Positions 9,144-18,038 of a stretch of 64,000 nucleotides of DNA are shown piece by piece. Both the position numbers and the translations under genes were made by a program. How positions within the stretch are numbered: the first letter of the stretch is position 1; the number at the start of each line of letters is the position of its first letter. The notes beneath the pieces were generated by a model that did no database searches, had not been told where the DNA came from, and saw only the letters and a program-made list of their open reading frames with translations. The stretch comes from CAVTPU01 sp963736695 (GTDB lineage Bacteria; Actinomycetota; Actinomycetes; Mycobacteriales; Micromonosporaceae), in the NCBI GenBank assembly GCA_963736695.1, contig CAVTPU010000004.1:1922001-1986000 (forward strand), read 5' to 3'.

Positions 9144-9599
9144 TCAGCAGTAGGTGTAACTGCCGCGGCTGCCCCACGAGCAGCTGTCGATCAAGGTGTT
9201 CGCGGAATTGCGCAGATAGGCAGCATCGCCGGTGTTGTTCCAGACATAGTTGCCCATGCCCCAATAACGATTTACCGAGGAGTTGGTGCCGCGTCCAGTG
9301 TGGATATAGACGCTCTTACCCGCTCCGAGATAGAAGTTGCTGGTGAAGCGATAGATGTGGTTCTGCTTGTCGCGCAGACTCCAGTTCTTCAGATTGATGG
9401 TATAGCTGCGCTTGTTCGTGAGCCGCACATATTCGGCGTTGAGACTGCCGTTGGAGCGAGTGTCCGTTCCGGGCGAGTTGTAGTAGGCCTTGGTGATCTG
9501 AATGGACGGAGTCGCCGCCTGCGCGGGCGTCGCTGCGACGAGGGCGCCGCCGAGTGCAACCGTGATGGCGGTCGCGACCGTAACAATTCGTGTCTTCAC
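9144..9599 (-). CDS. Secreted lamin-tail-domain protein
   Basis: This 151-residue protein carries a Sec signal peptide (VKTRIV, hydrophobic core, cleavage after TPAQA). It then has a single lamin-tail domain with the conserved AEYVRLTNK, NLKNWSLRD and G-G-T--YIHTGRGTN blocks and a terminal cysteine pair (DSCSWG...YTYC) that probably forms a disulfide. Such proteins are exported and may bind surfaces or nucleic acids; the role is unknown. GTG at 9599 is chosen for its GGGAGA ribosome-binding site. The longer frame adds a non-signal-like N-terminus. It is divergent from the secreted lectin gene across a repeat-rich spacer. Confidence 0.82.
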   Translation of the reverse strand: MKTRIVTVATAITVALGGALVAATPAQAATPSIQITKAYYNSPGTDTRSNGSLNAEYVRLTNKRSYTINLKNWSLRDKQNHIYRFTSNFYLGAGKSVYIHTGRGTNSSVNRYWGMGNYVWNNTGDAAYLRNSANTLIDSCSWGSRGSYTYC

Positions 9600-9652
9600 T
9601 GGTCTCCCATGCTTGCACACCAACCATTGACCGGAATTGCCGCGACCACTGT

Positions 9653-9777
9653 GGATAGTCAAGACCTATGGATAGTCAAGACCTGCGGATAGTCGAAAGC
9701 TGCGGACTATCAAACAGCAGTGGACTATCACTTTAGGATTGTCGCTCAAGGACAATCGCTCAAGGACAATCGCGGCA
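9653..9777. repeat. Phased repeat array with a core that flips orientation
   Basis: In the 357-bp spacer between two secreted-protein genes, an 8-bp GGATAGTC-type core recurs at 9653, 9670, 9687, 9704 (17-bp period) and 9722. A related core recurs at 9736, 9750 and 9764 (14-bp period, unit ending CGCTCAA). The first three cores read GATAGTC and the next two read GACTATC, its reverse complement. In the second block GATTGTC is followed twice by its reverse complement GACAATC. One more GATAGTC sits at 9845. The rest of the spacer holds presumed promoters for both genes. Confidence 0.85.
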
Positions 9778-9956
9778 CGGATGACAATACGGCGCTGCGA
9801 CACCCATGTGTAGCCGACTGACCACACTCCGAAGTATCCGATCCGATAGTCTACGCCGCGTGACCGTTTGGACACACAATGCTGGCCGCCGTGCTCGGGG
9901 TGGCGTCGATGCGATAACGTATATGGCATTGCAGTCCCACGAAAGGGGACCCGCCC

Positions 9957-10937
9957 GTGTCCGATGTTCGTGCCCCCATCTCTTCCCCAGTTGCCACACG
10001 GCGATTGAGTCGATCTGTCCTGATGATTGCGGCGATCGTTCTGCTAGCCAGCTTTCTGTCGGTTCCCGTGCCAGCCAGCGCCGCGGGTCCAGCCGCCAGA
10101 CTCAGGGTTCAGAACGCGAACAGTCACCTCTGCCTTGCCCCCGAGGGCGCAAGCAGCACCCTCAACGTCCGGATCGTCCAGTACTACTGCGACGGCTACG
10201 GATACCGGGCCTGGCAACTGCTCGACAGTCCCGGCGGCCAAGGCCAGTACTACCTCAAGAACCTGACCTCGGGCAAGTGCCTGTCACCGGCGGGCGGCAG
10301 CACCGGTCTCAACGTGACCATCGTGCAGTACACCTGCGACCAGCACCCGTCCCGCTACTGGGTATTTGTCGGCGGCCCCGGCACCTCGCTGCTTAAAAAC
10401 GTGAACAGTCAACTCTGCCTGACACCGGCGGGCGGCAGCACCGGTCTGAATACGATCCTCGTCCAGTACACCTGTGACCAAGACCCGTCCCGCAAGTGGG
10501 ATGTCTTCGGCGCGTACCAAGTCGCGAACGCGAGCAGCGGCGGGCTGTGCCTGACTATCGCCGGGGGAAGCCTCGTCCGCAACACCGTTGCCGTCCAGTA
10601 CTACTGCGACCGCAATGTCGCCCGGGTGTGGAGACTTCCCTACTTCGACTTCGCCCACGACAGCAGCCTTCTCTATCTGCAGAACGTCAACAGCGGCCTC
10701 TGCCTGACCCCGTCCGGCGGCGGCACCGCACCCAACACCCTGGTTGTCCAGTACTACTGCGACGGCAACCCCTCGCGCGCGTGGCGACTGGTCCCGGATG
10801 GGGCCGGCCGCGCCAACATCCAGAACGTCAACAGCGGCCTGTGCCTGTCTCCCGCTGGCACCGGTCTCAACACAACCATCATCCTGTACGACTGCGACAC
10901 TGATCCGTCCCGACTGTGGCGAGTAGACCTCGTGTAG
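9957..10937 (+). CDS. Secreted ricin-type beta-trefoil lectin
   Basis: The 326-residue protein has a signal peptide ending PVPASA. The mature part is six consecutive ricin-B repeats, each with a --NSGLCL-P-- strand, a VQYYCD strand and a Q/S-R-W motif (AWQLL, RYWVF, RKWDV, RVWRL, RAWRL, RLWRV). Six repeats make two complete beta-trefoils with no catalytic domain, so it is a stand-alone carbohydrate-binding protein. GTG at 9957 follows a GAAAGGGGA ribosome-binding site. It diverges from the lamin-tail gene and ends at a perfect hairpin. The sugar bound cannot be predicted. Confidence 0.88.
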   Translation: MSDVRAPISSPVATRRLSRSVLMIAAIVLLASFLSVPVPASAAGPAARLRVQNANSHLCLAPEGASSTLNVRIVQYYCDGYGYRAWQLLDSPGGQGQYYLKNLTSGKCLSPAGGSTGLNVTIVQYTCDQHPSRYWVFVGGPGTSLLKNVNSQLCLTPAGGSTGLNTILVQYTCDQDPSRKWDVFGAYQVANASSGGLCLTIAGGSLVRNTVAVQYYCDRNVARVWRLPYFDFAHDSSLLYLQNVNSGLCLTPSGGGTAPNTLVVQYYCDGNPSRAWRLVPDGAGRANIQNVNSGLCLSPAGTGLNTTIILYDCDTDPSRLWRVDLV

Positions 10938-10955
10938 ACCGATTGGCCTCACACA

Positions 10956-10996
10956 CGAGCGCCTGGCCGGCGGTTCGCGAACCGGCCAGGCGCTCG
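10956..10996. terminator. Bidirectional terminator hairpin
   Basis: A 15-bp perfect stem (10956-10970 with 10982-10996) around an 11-nt loop lies between the converging lectin and DUF4097-like genes. Confidence 0.75.
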
Positions 10997-11026
10997 GTCC
11001 GTGCCAGGTGCTTGTCAGTCTCGGAC

Positions 11027-11740
11027 TCAGTCATAGCCGATGACGACGTCCCCGACGTCGGCGGAGGCCACGACGACGCGGGCGCTCGTCGGATCCTGCC
11101 GAACGGCCACCGACGCGTCGCCGAGACTCGCGGTGGCGAGCACTCGATAGGCGTCCCGGGCGGTGAACCTCACTGTCACATCACCGTCGGCAGTGTGTGC
11201 CTCAACCGCCGGCGATGTGAGCCCCACTGCGGTGATGTCGCCGACCTCGGTGCGCAGAACCAAGACTCCGGACGAGTCACTGACCCGAATGGCCCCAGTC
11301 GAGCTGGTGAGGGTCAGGTCGCCGCTGAGAGTGTCGGCGGTGACATCACCGACATCGGATCGAGCGACCACCGCCACCCCTGCGGGCAGTCCGACGGTGA
11401 AGTCGACGACGCAGCCCGGACCGAACGCGATCGGCGGGCACTCGGCACTCAGGCGCAGCGCCTGCCCCTCCCAGTGCTCGGTGATCGTCGGTTTGCCCCA
11501 CGACCAAGCCGCCCGCCAGCGCGTGCTCACTCCGGCCAGGCTCGGTCGCAGCGTAATGTCACCTGCGTCGACATCGATGATGACCGTGTCGGGCGTCCGC
11601 TCCGACGTCATCGCGCCGCCGTCGACACGACGAGCGAGCTGCGACGCCGCTGACAATGTGCCCGCACCGAGCAGGAGCGCCGCGAATCCTCCGCCGATGA
11701 CCCGCCATCTCCGCTGCGCGCGAGAAATATCGCCTGACAT
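11027..11740 (-). CDS. Membrane-anchored DUF4097-like beta-solenoid protein
   Basis: The 237-residue protein has an N-terminal transmembrane anchor (residues about 13-33). It then has repeating beta-strand units built on VGDVTA, TGAIRV, VGDITAV, DGDVTV and VGDVVI, characteristic of DUF4097/DUF2807-type adhesin-like solenoids. It probably sits outside the membrane. It is the last gene of an operon with the upstream response regulator and kinase, its ATG only 5 bp from the regulator stop. This suggests it is either the signal-sensing partner or the target of that system. GTG at 11743 is an alternative start. Confidence 0.72.
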   Translation of the reverse strand: MSGDISRAQRRWRVIGGGFAALLLGAGTLSAASQLARRVDGGAMTSERTPDTVIIDVDAGDITLRPSLAGVSTRWRAAWSWGKPTITEHWEGQALRLSAECPPIAFGPGCVVDFTVGLPAGVAVVARSDVGDVTADTLSGDLTLTSSTGAIRVSDSSGVLVLRTEVGDITAVGLTSPAVEAHTADGDVTVRFTARDAYRVLATASLGDASVAVRQDPTSARVVVASADVGDVVIGYD

Positions 11741-11744
11741 CACG

Positions 11745-12392
11745 TCACCCCCGGGAGCTGAGAAATCGGAGGACCGCCAGCACCCGACGGTGGTCCTCGT
11801 CGGCGGGCAGCAGGTCCAGTTTGGTGAAGATGCTGTTGATGTGCTTCTCGACCGCGCTGCCGCTGACTGTCAGCTCGGCGGCGATCGCCGAGTTGGAGCG
11901 CCCTTCGGCCATCAGCCGCAGCACCTCGTTTTCGCGCGAGGTGAGTCGGGTGAGCGATTCCTCGCGCCGACGCACCAACAGTTGGGAGACCACCTCGGGG
12001 TCCAGCGCCGTTCCTCCCCCGGCCACCCGACGCAACGCGTCGACGAATTCGGCGACGTCGGCGACCCTGTCCTTGAGCAGATAGCCGACGCCGCTGGTCT
12101 GGGTGGCGAGCAGTTCGGTCGCATACCGTTCCTCGACATATTGGGAGAGCACGAGCACCGCGACACAGGGCGATTGACGGCGCAGGACCAGAGCGGCGCG
12201 CAGCCCCTCATCGGTGTGGGTCGGCGGCATGCGCACGTCGACAATGGCGACGTCGGGCCGGTGCTCGTCGACAGCGCGTAACAGCTGGTCGGCGTCACCG
12301 ACCGCCGCGACAACCTCGATCTGGGCCGCCCCGAGCAGTCGCACGATTCCCTCCCGCAGCAGCACGGAGTCTTCGGCGATCACGACTCGCAT
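11745..12392 (-). CDS. NarL/LuxR-family response regulator
   Basis: The 215-residue regulator has a receiver domain with acidic pocket AED (residues 6-8), phospho-acceptor Asp52 in VDVRMP and conserved Lys in YLLKDR. It ends in a C-terminal LuxR helix-turn-helix (LTSRENEVLRLMAEGRSNSAIA...VEKHINSIFTKLDL). It overlaps the kinase gene by 13 bp and is followed at once by the DUF4097-like gene, so the three form one operon. Target genes are not evident apart from possible autoregulation. Confidence 0.93.
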   Translation of the reverse strand: MRVVIAEDSVLLREGIVRLLGAAQIEVVAAVGDADQLLRAVDEHRPDVAIVDVRMPPTHTDEGLRAALVLRRQSPCVAVLVLSQYVEERYATELLATQTSGVGYLLKDRVADVAEFVDALRRVAGGGTALDPEVVSQLLVRRREESLTRLTSRENEVLRLMAEGRSNSAIAAELTVSGSAVEKHINSIFTKLDLLPADEDHRRVLAVLRFLSSRG

Positions 12393-13657
12393 GGCAGCTC
12401 CACGTCAATGACGGTCGGGCCGCCAGGCGGACTGTCGACGCGCAGCCGGCCATCCACTGAGGAGGCTCGCTGGGCAAGTCCGGCCAGCCCCCCGCCGGGC
12501 GCGGGAACCGCGCCGCCCCGACCGTCGTCGGTCACCCGGATCGACAGTCGGTCGCCGCGACGGCGTACCTCGATCTCGATCTTTGTTGCATGGGCATGCT
12601 TGGCGATGTTGGTCAGCGACTCGGAGACGATGAAATAGGCGATCGCCTCGATCGTCGCCGAGCAGCGCGGCGTCACCTTGACCGAGAGTCGCACGGGCTG
12701 CGGAGCGCGGGCGGCGATGCCGGAGAGCGCGGCGTCGAGGCCTCGATCATCCAACACCGCCGGGTGCAGGCCACGAACAAGGTCGCGCAGCTCGGCCAGC
12801 GCCTGTTTGGCTTCGTCGTGCGCGTGGGCGATGGTCTCACTGACCGGGCCCGGGGTGTCCCGCAGCTCGGCGCGGGCCATGCCGAGGTTCATGGCCAATG
12901 ACACCAGCCGTTGCTGCGCGCCATCATGCAGGTCACGTTCGATGCGCCGACGTTCCGCGTCGGCCGCGTCCACGGTGTCGGCCCGACTGCGCTCCAGCGA
13001 CACCATGCGAGTCGCCAATACCTCGGCCCGACTCGGACCGAGCAGCGCCCGTGCCAGAGCAGCATCCACGGTGGACAATCCAATGACGATCCGTGGCGCC
13101 GCGCCGAGCAGCGCGAGACCGCAGACTGTCAACAGAAGCAGGGTGGTCGGTGCGCGCATCGGCCAGTCGAGGATCCCTCGCGACGGCAACGCCCACGCAT
13201 AGGTGAAGACCGTGCTCAACGCCAACGCCCAACTCCATGTCACGACGACGACAACGAAGGCGACAATGCTCATCGGCAACGAGATCACGTGATAGGCGAG
13301 CTGCCGCCACGTGGTCGGGGAACGCACCTGTGCGACCAGTGAGCGCCACCACGAGTCGGCGGCGGGGCGAGCCACGGCCGGGATCTCGACGCCGAGCAGG
13401 GCGCGAAACCGCGACCGTTGCAGGGTGGTGAATCCACGCATGACCCACAAGGCGACGGCGGCCCCTCCGGCCCCAAGCACCACGGTCGGCGTCAGCCCGA
13501 GGGTGATGCTAACCATCGTGATGACGCATGAGGCGGCCAGCGCCCCGATCGGCAGGCCGACCACCGCGTGCACGGTCGCCGGCCACGTGCCGGAGGGGAA
13601 GACTGCCCGCGCGACGCCCCGCACTCGAGGGTGAACGGCCCGCCGCGCCGTCTCCAT
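12380..13657 (-). CDS. Membrane sensor histidine kinase (NarL-partner type)
   Basis: The 425-residue kinase has several N-terminal membrane helices (two early ones, then a group around residues 125-200), a HisKA_3 dimerisation box with the phospho-acceptor His in ERDLHDGAQQR (about residue 244) and an HATPase_c domain (SLTNIAKHAHA, DDGRGGA, GGLAGLAQRA). It pairs with the downstream NarL-type regulator, with which it overlaps by 13 bp. ATG at 13657 is preferred over the GTG four codons upstream because AGGTGAG sits 7 bp before it. The signal is unknown. Confidence 0.92.
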   Translation of the reverse strand: METARRAVHPRVRGVARAVFPSGTWPATVHAVVGLPIGALAASCVITMVSITLGLTPTVVLGAGGAAVALWVMRGFTTLQRSRFRALLGVEIPAVARPAADSWWRSLVAQVRSPTTWRQLAYHVISLPMSIVAFVVVVVTWSWALALSTVFTYAWALPSRGILDWPMRAPTTLLLLTVCGLALLGAAPRIVIGLSTVDAALARALLGPSRAEVLATRMVSLERSRADTVDAADAERRRIERDLHDGAQQRLVSLAMNLGMARAELRDTPGPVSETIAHAHDEAKQALAELRDLVRGLHPAVLDDRGLDAALSGIAARAPQPVRLSVKVTPRCSATIEAIAYFIVSESLTNIAKHAHATKIEIEVRRRGDRLSIRVTDDGRGGAVPAPGGGLAGLAQRASSVDGRLRVDSPPGGPTVIDVELPCES

Positions 13658-13805
13658 GGCTGAACTCACCTAGCCACCGTAGGTGCGAGCCGCGGACCTG
13701 CCAATCCCGCTACCACCCGCCCCGGGGTGTGGACAACCACAGTCCCGCCTCGGGCGTCGGCACTACCGACATTCGCGGCCGGCCGCGGCAATCTTGCTCA
13801 TCGTG

Positions 13806-16172
13806 ATGGAGACGAAGAAGCCGCCGATGCGGCGCAATGGTTTGATCATCCGGGTTGCCCGGTGGAGTGCACGACACCGGTGGACGGCGATCGTCGGCTG
13901 GCTGCTGTTCGTCGCGGCTGCGATTGTCGTCGGCGGCGTGGTCGGCACGACGCAGCTCGACAGCACCGACACCGCCGTTGGCGAGTCTCGGCGGGCAGAC
14001 AAGGCCGTCGCCGGTGCGTATTTCAATGACAAACCGACCGAGATGGTGCTGATCCAGCCACGCGGGGCGGGAACTCCGTCCGCCGACGAGATCACCACGG
14101 TGGTGGCCGAGTTGCGGCAACGCTACACATCAGCCGGTGGGGTCGCCGCCGTCGCTGACCCGGTCACGTCCGCCGACGGCCACAGCGCCCTCGTCGCGGT
14201 CAGCCTCGACACAGGCAACCTCACCGCCGCCGACCGAGGGGACCTCGCCGCACGCCTCATCGGCCCCGTGCTCGACGCGACCGCGACGGTCGCCCGACAA
14301 CACCCGAACCTGCGGATCGAACAGGTCGGCGACACCTCCATCACGACCGCACTCAACGAGCAGGTCGGCGACGACCTGCGACGCGCCGAGCTGACCAGCG
14401 TGCCGATCACCCTCGCGATCCTGCTTGTCGCCTTCGGCGCCCTGCTCGCCGCAGGAATCCCGGTGCTGCTCGCACTGACCTCCGTCGCCGGCGCGTTGGG
14501 CATGGCCGCGCTCGCCTCGCAACTGATGCCGATGGACGCGTCAATGTCGAGTGTGGTGCTGCTCATCGGAATGGCCGTCGGCGTCGACTATTCGCTGTTC
14601 TACCTGCGCCGCGAGCGCCAAGAGCGGGCCCGCGGCCGCTCCACCCGCGACAGCATCGAGATCGCGGCGGCCACCTCGGGCCGCGCGGTCATCGTCTCCG
14701 GCATCACCGTGTTGATCGCCATGGCGGGACTGTTCGTCGCGGACAACCCCATCTTCAATTCGATGGCCGTCGGCACAATGCTCGTTGTCACGATCGCCAT
14801 GCTGGGATCCGTCACTGTGCTGCCGGCGCTGCTCGCCCTTCTCGGCGACAAGATCGACCGCCTCCGGATCCCACTGCCCCGTTGGTTGCGTCGTGGCGAT
14901 GAGGAGGGCTCCCGGTCGTGGCGCGCGATCCTCACCGCGGTGCTCGCCCGTCCCGGCCTCTCGCTGGCACTCGGCGTCGCCGCGATGCTCGCGGTCGCGT
15001 GGCCGGCACTGGACATGAACCTCAAACCCGACAGTCCTCAGGACCTGCCGCGATCCGTCCCGATCATGCAGTCCTATGACCGGCTCAACGCCGCGTTCCC
15101 CAACCGGGGCGACAGTCACACGGTGGTCATCACATCGACCACCGGCTCCGCACTGTCGCAGCCGCAGATCACGGCCGCGTTCGCCGAGCTGGTCACTCGC
15201 GCCCAGGCGACCGGTCTGTTCGCCGCCGACCCGGCTCCGCTGCCACGGCTGTCGGCCGACGGTCGCGTCGCGGCCATCGACCTCGCGATCGCCGACGGCT
15301 CCGCCTCCGCAGGCGCCGCCACCGCCACCGTCTCGCTGAGCAGGCTGCGCCAGGAACTTCTCCCCGAGAGCCTCGGGCAGCTCTCCGGAGTGTGGTTCGG
15401 CGTGACCGGCAACACCGCCGGCAATAAGGACTTCAGCGACAAGCTCGCCCAACGGCTACCTTGGGTGTTCGCGTTCGTCCTCGGGCTCACTTTCCTGGTC
15501 ATGTTGGCGACCTTTCGTTCGGTCGTCATCGCCGTGACCTCGGTGGTGCTCAACCTGCTCAGTGTCGCGGCGGCCTATGGGTTGCTGGTGCTCGTCTTTC
15601 AACGACACTGGGCCGAGGGCTTGCTCGGCTTCCGGTCCAACGGCGGAGTGGTGTCGTGGCTGCCGATGTTCCTTTTCGTGGTGCTGTTCGGCCTCTCCAT
15701 GGACTATCACGTCTTTCTGGTGAGTCGGATCTGCGAGGCCGCCGCACGAGGACTGTCCACGAAGGACGCCATTCGGGAGGGGGTCGCCCGATCCGCCTCG
15801 ACGGTGACGAGCGCGGCCGTGGTGATGGTCGCGGTGTTCGCGATCTTCGGGACACTGTCGCTGCTCACGTTCAAACAGCTCGGTGTGGGCCTGGCCGCGG
15901 CGGTGCTCATCGACGCGACGATCGTGCGAGTCGTTCTGCTGCCGGCGGCGATGATGCTGCTCGGCCGCGCCAACTGGTATCTCCCGTCCTGGCTGCGCTG
16001 GCTGCCCCGGCTGGATCATGGATCCTCAAGCGACAGTCACGACGACGCAGCCCCTGGATCAGACAAAAATCAACCCATTCACTCGTACGGGGATGGGGTT
16101 GATCTCCCGCATCGTGGCTCGCATCGGGAGCGGGTCGGAGTCGGATCCGCCGCCGACATTGGCGAAGCCTGA
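13806..16172 (+). CDS. MMPL-family RND transporter
   Basis: The 788-residue protein has the MMPL layout. One helix is followed by a large extracellular loop, a 5-helix block with GMAVGVDYSLFYLRR, a second loop and a second block with FGLSMDYHVFLVSR. The two GxxxDY motifs carry the proton-relay acidic/aromatic residues. Actinobacterial MMPLs export lipids or drugs. It is divergent from the kinase operon across about 150 bp. The start could be GTG 13803, ATG 13806 or ATG 13827. The last 50 residues are hydrophilic and unlike the family, suggesting the original end was near the LDHGSSS segment. Confidence 0.9.
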   Translation: METKKPPMRRNGLIIRVARWSARHRWTAIVGWLLFVAAAIVVGGVVGTTQLDSTDTAVGESRRADKAVAGAYFNDKPTEMVLIQPRGAGTPSADEITTVVAELRQRYTSAGGVAAVADPVTSADGHSALVAVSLDTGNLTAADRGDLAARLIGPVLDATATVARQHPNLRIEQVGDTSITTALNEQVGDDLRRAELTSVPITLAILLVAFGALLAAGIPVLLALTSVAGALGMAALASQLMPMDASMSSVVLLIGMAVGVDYSLFYLRRERQERARGRSTRDSIEIAAATSGRAVIVSGITVLIAMAGLFVADNPIFNSMAVGTMLVVTIAMLGSVTVLPALLALLGDKIDRLRIPLPRWLRRGDEEGSRSWRAILTAVLARPGLSLALGVAAMLAVAWPALDMNLKPDSPQDLPRSVPIMQSYDRLNAAFPNRGDSHTVVITSTTGSALSQPQITAAFAELVTRAQATGLFAADPAPLPRLSADGRVAAIDLAIADGSASAGAATATVSLSRLRQELLPESLGQLSGVWFGVTGNTAGNKDFSDKLAQRLPWVFAFVLGLTFLVMLATFRSVVIAVTSVVLNLLSVAAAYGLLVLVFQRHWAEGLLGFRSNGGVVSWLPMFLFVVLFGLSMDYHVFLVSRICEAAARGLSTKDAIREGVARSASTVTSAAVVMVAVFAIFGTLSLLTFKQLGVGLAAAVLIDATIVRVVLLPAAMMLLGRANWYLPSWLRWLPRLDHGSSSDSHDDAAPGSDKNQPIHSYGDGVDLPHRGSHRERVGVGSAADIGEA

Positions 16173-16184
16173 CCTATCCCGGCC

Positions 16185-16224
16185 GAGCGGGACGGCGTCC
16201 GGCAGAATGGACGCCGTCCCGCTC
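16185..16224 (+). terminator. Terminator hairpin after MMPL gene
   Basis: A perfect 16-bp stem (16185-16200 with 16209-16224) with an 8-nt loop lies 12 bp after the MMPL stop and directly before the lipoprotein ribosome-binding site. It should separate the two transcripts or attenuate read-through. A weaker inverted repeat (ATCAACCC/GGGTTGAT, about 16067-16104) lies inside the MMPL tail. Confidence 0.7.
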
Positions 16225-16245
16225 GCCCCCGATTGGAGCAAGCTC

Positions 16246-16989
16246 ATGCGCGCACGGATCGTCGCCCTCCCCGTCACGTGTGTCGCGCTGGCGACACTGT
16301 TGAGCTCCTGCGACAGCAAGGCTTCCGCGCCGACGCCCAGTCCGACGGTTGGTCCGACGGCGAGTGCCGGCGCCAGCGCGGCCACCGACAACGGCGTCTC
16401 GGCATTGACCGCCGACGAGATCCTCACCCGGACGAAAGCCGCCGTGCTGGGTATGCGGTCTTTCCACGCCAAAGGCGATCAGATGGACGGTGAGGTCAAG
16501 AACTCGGCCGACGTCGTGATCACACCCACCGGCGGCAAAGGATCGATCGTCATCGGCGGAGTCGCGATCGAAGTCGTCAAGATCGGCACCGATATCTACA
16601 TCAAGGCGCCGGCCGAGTATTGGCGAAACTCACCGCCGGCCAGCCTGCAGAAGGTCACCAGTCTCGCTAAAGACAAATATGTAAAGATTTCAACGATCTT
16701 GCCGACGGCCTCTTCCTATGCCAACTCGCTCCGCCCGGACTTCCTGCTCAATCCGCATGGGGCGGTCACCAAGGGCAGCGCCGCAACGGTCAACGGCCGG
16801 CCGGCGATCACGATCGTCGATGAAACGGGTGTCATCATCTACGTCGCGACCACCGGCGCCCCAGTGCCGCTGCGGGTGGAGTCAAAACCCGGCGTGTTCC
16901 TCGACGTCATCGACATCGACGCGCGGGTCGAGATCGCCCCGCCGCCCGCCGCTCAGGTCTTCGACGCCTCGCCCCTGCTGACGAACTGA
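16246..16989 (+). CDS. LppX/LprG-like lipoprotein
   Basis: The 247-residue protein has a lipoprotein signal peptide with lipobox LLSSC followed by a Thr/Pro/Ser-rich linker. It then has a half-barrel-like domain (DEILTRTKAAVLGMRSFHAKG, repeated GxxxV strands, IYIKAPAEYW) resembling the LppX_LprAFG lipid-carrier group. Proteins of this group move lipids or lipoglycans across the envelope, often with an MFS or MMPL transporter, and an MMPL gene lies directly upstream. ATG at 16246 has GGAG at 16235. Its last 37 bp overlap a convergent gene. Function is inferred from family and neighbour. Confidence 0.75.
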   Translation: MRARIVALPVTCVALATLLSSCDSKASAPTPSPTVGPTASAGASAATDNGVSALTADEILTRTKAAVLGMRSFHAKGDQMDGEVKNSADVVITPTGGKGSIVIGGVAIEVVKIGTDIYIKAPAEYWRNSPPASLQKVTSLAKDKYVKISTILPTASSYANSLRPDFLLNPHGAVTKGSAATVNGRPAITIVDETGVIIYVATTGAPVPLRVESKPGVFLDVIDIDARVEIAPPPAAQVFDASPLLTN

Positions 16990-18038
16990 CCGGGGTACGG
17001 TTTTCCCGCCCCGCCCCGCCGGATCAACACGACCGCTCCGACGCTCGCGCAGACCAGTGCGACAGCCACGAGCACCGCGTCGATGATGGGAAGTTCAACC
17101 ATGTATGCGGGTGCGCCGAACGGCCCGTCACTCCTGGCGATGTATTTCATCAGTCGGAAGACGCCGATGCCGCCAGCGAACACGGTCAACGCGAACAGCC
17201 AGTTCGGCGACCGATGCCGTCCCGACGTCACCCGACGGAGCGCGACGACCATCGAGACAATGAGAGCAACCGAGGCCACGGCCTCCAGCATTTCGGGCCC
17301 ACCAAGAAGCCAACGGGGTGTCCTGAGGGGTGACAGCATCAACAGCACGATCGGTGCCGATATCAACGAACCCACGAGATAGAGTCCGAACCAGAACCTT
17401 TGCGAGGGGCGTGTATGTGGCTGACCGACGAACACAGCGACCACCAACGCGGCCAGCCAACCCCACCGGGCAAGCACGATCGGATCGATCAAAGACACTG
17501 TTTGTCCATCGCCAGACTCGATAGTCCGCAACCTCGCCTCGACGATGACGTTTGACAAGAAAGCCGACGCCACCAACACCCTGACCACGGCGGGTCGCCC
17601 TAACACATAACTCCCAAACGCGGCGACCCAGAGCAGGCTCACGGCCATCGGCACGAGCCATTCCAGCGACCGCGGGCGCGGCACCTCGGCACTTGTCATG
17701 AGCTGGAGGACGATGCCGACGCTGAAGGCGATCGAGACGGTGGCGATGAGAGCCTGATAGAGCAGGCCCAACAAAGCCACACTACGCACCACGTCATAGC
17801 CGATCAGCCCGCGAGGTGACGCATGCGAGCCGCTGAGACGGACCCGCACCGCGAGTGCCACCACGCTCAGTCGCTCGGCCCACCGCGGCCGACTGGCCGA
17901 CACTTTGTTGACGTCGGGATGCGTCGCGTTCGCGCTCTCCAGGAAGGCCGACACCATGTCCTCTTCCCAGCGGTCGCGGTATCCGACCGGCAAGATCCTG
18001 AGCAGGCGCCGGTAGCGCCGCTCCAGTGGGCTTCTCAT
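16953..18038 (-). CDS. Polytopic membrane protein coupled to PadR regulator
   Basis: The 361-residue protein begins with a cytoplasmic segment (LERRYRRLLRILPVGYRDRWEEDMVSAF) typical of small 'permease-prefix'-like proteins encoded beside PadR regulators. About nine hydrophobic helices follow. The padR gene lies immediately upstream and overlaps by 4 bp (18035-18038), so they form an operon. No transport motif is visible. A role as PadR-controlled membrane stress protein or transporter subunit is inference from gene order. Confidence 0.75.
   Translation of the reverse strand: MRSPLERRYRRLLRILPVGYRDRWEEDMVSAFLESANATHPDVNKVSASRPRWAERLSVVALAVRVRLSGSHASPRGLIGYDVVRSVALLGLLYQALIATVSIAFSVGIVLQLMTSAEVPRPRSLEWLVPMAVSLLWVAAFGSYVLGRPAVVRVLVASAFLSNVIVEARLRTIESGDGQTVSLIDPIVLARWGWLAALVVAVFVGQPHTRPSQRFWFGLYLVGSLISAPIVLLMLSPLRTPRWLLGGPEMLEAVASVALIVSMVVALRRVTSGRHRSPNWLFALTVFAGGIGVFRLMKYIARSDGPFGAPAYMVELPIIDAVLVAVALVCASVGAVVLIRRGGAGKPYPGQFVSRGEASKT

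Noticed and set aside
9653..9777. CRISPR array
   Set aside because: Units are only 14-17 bp with no spacers of constant length, and no cas genes are present in the window.
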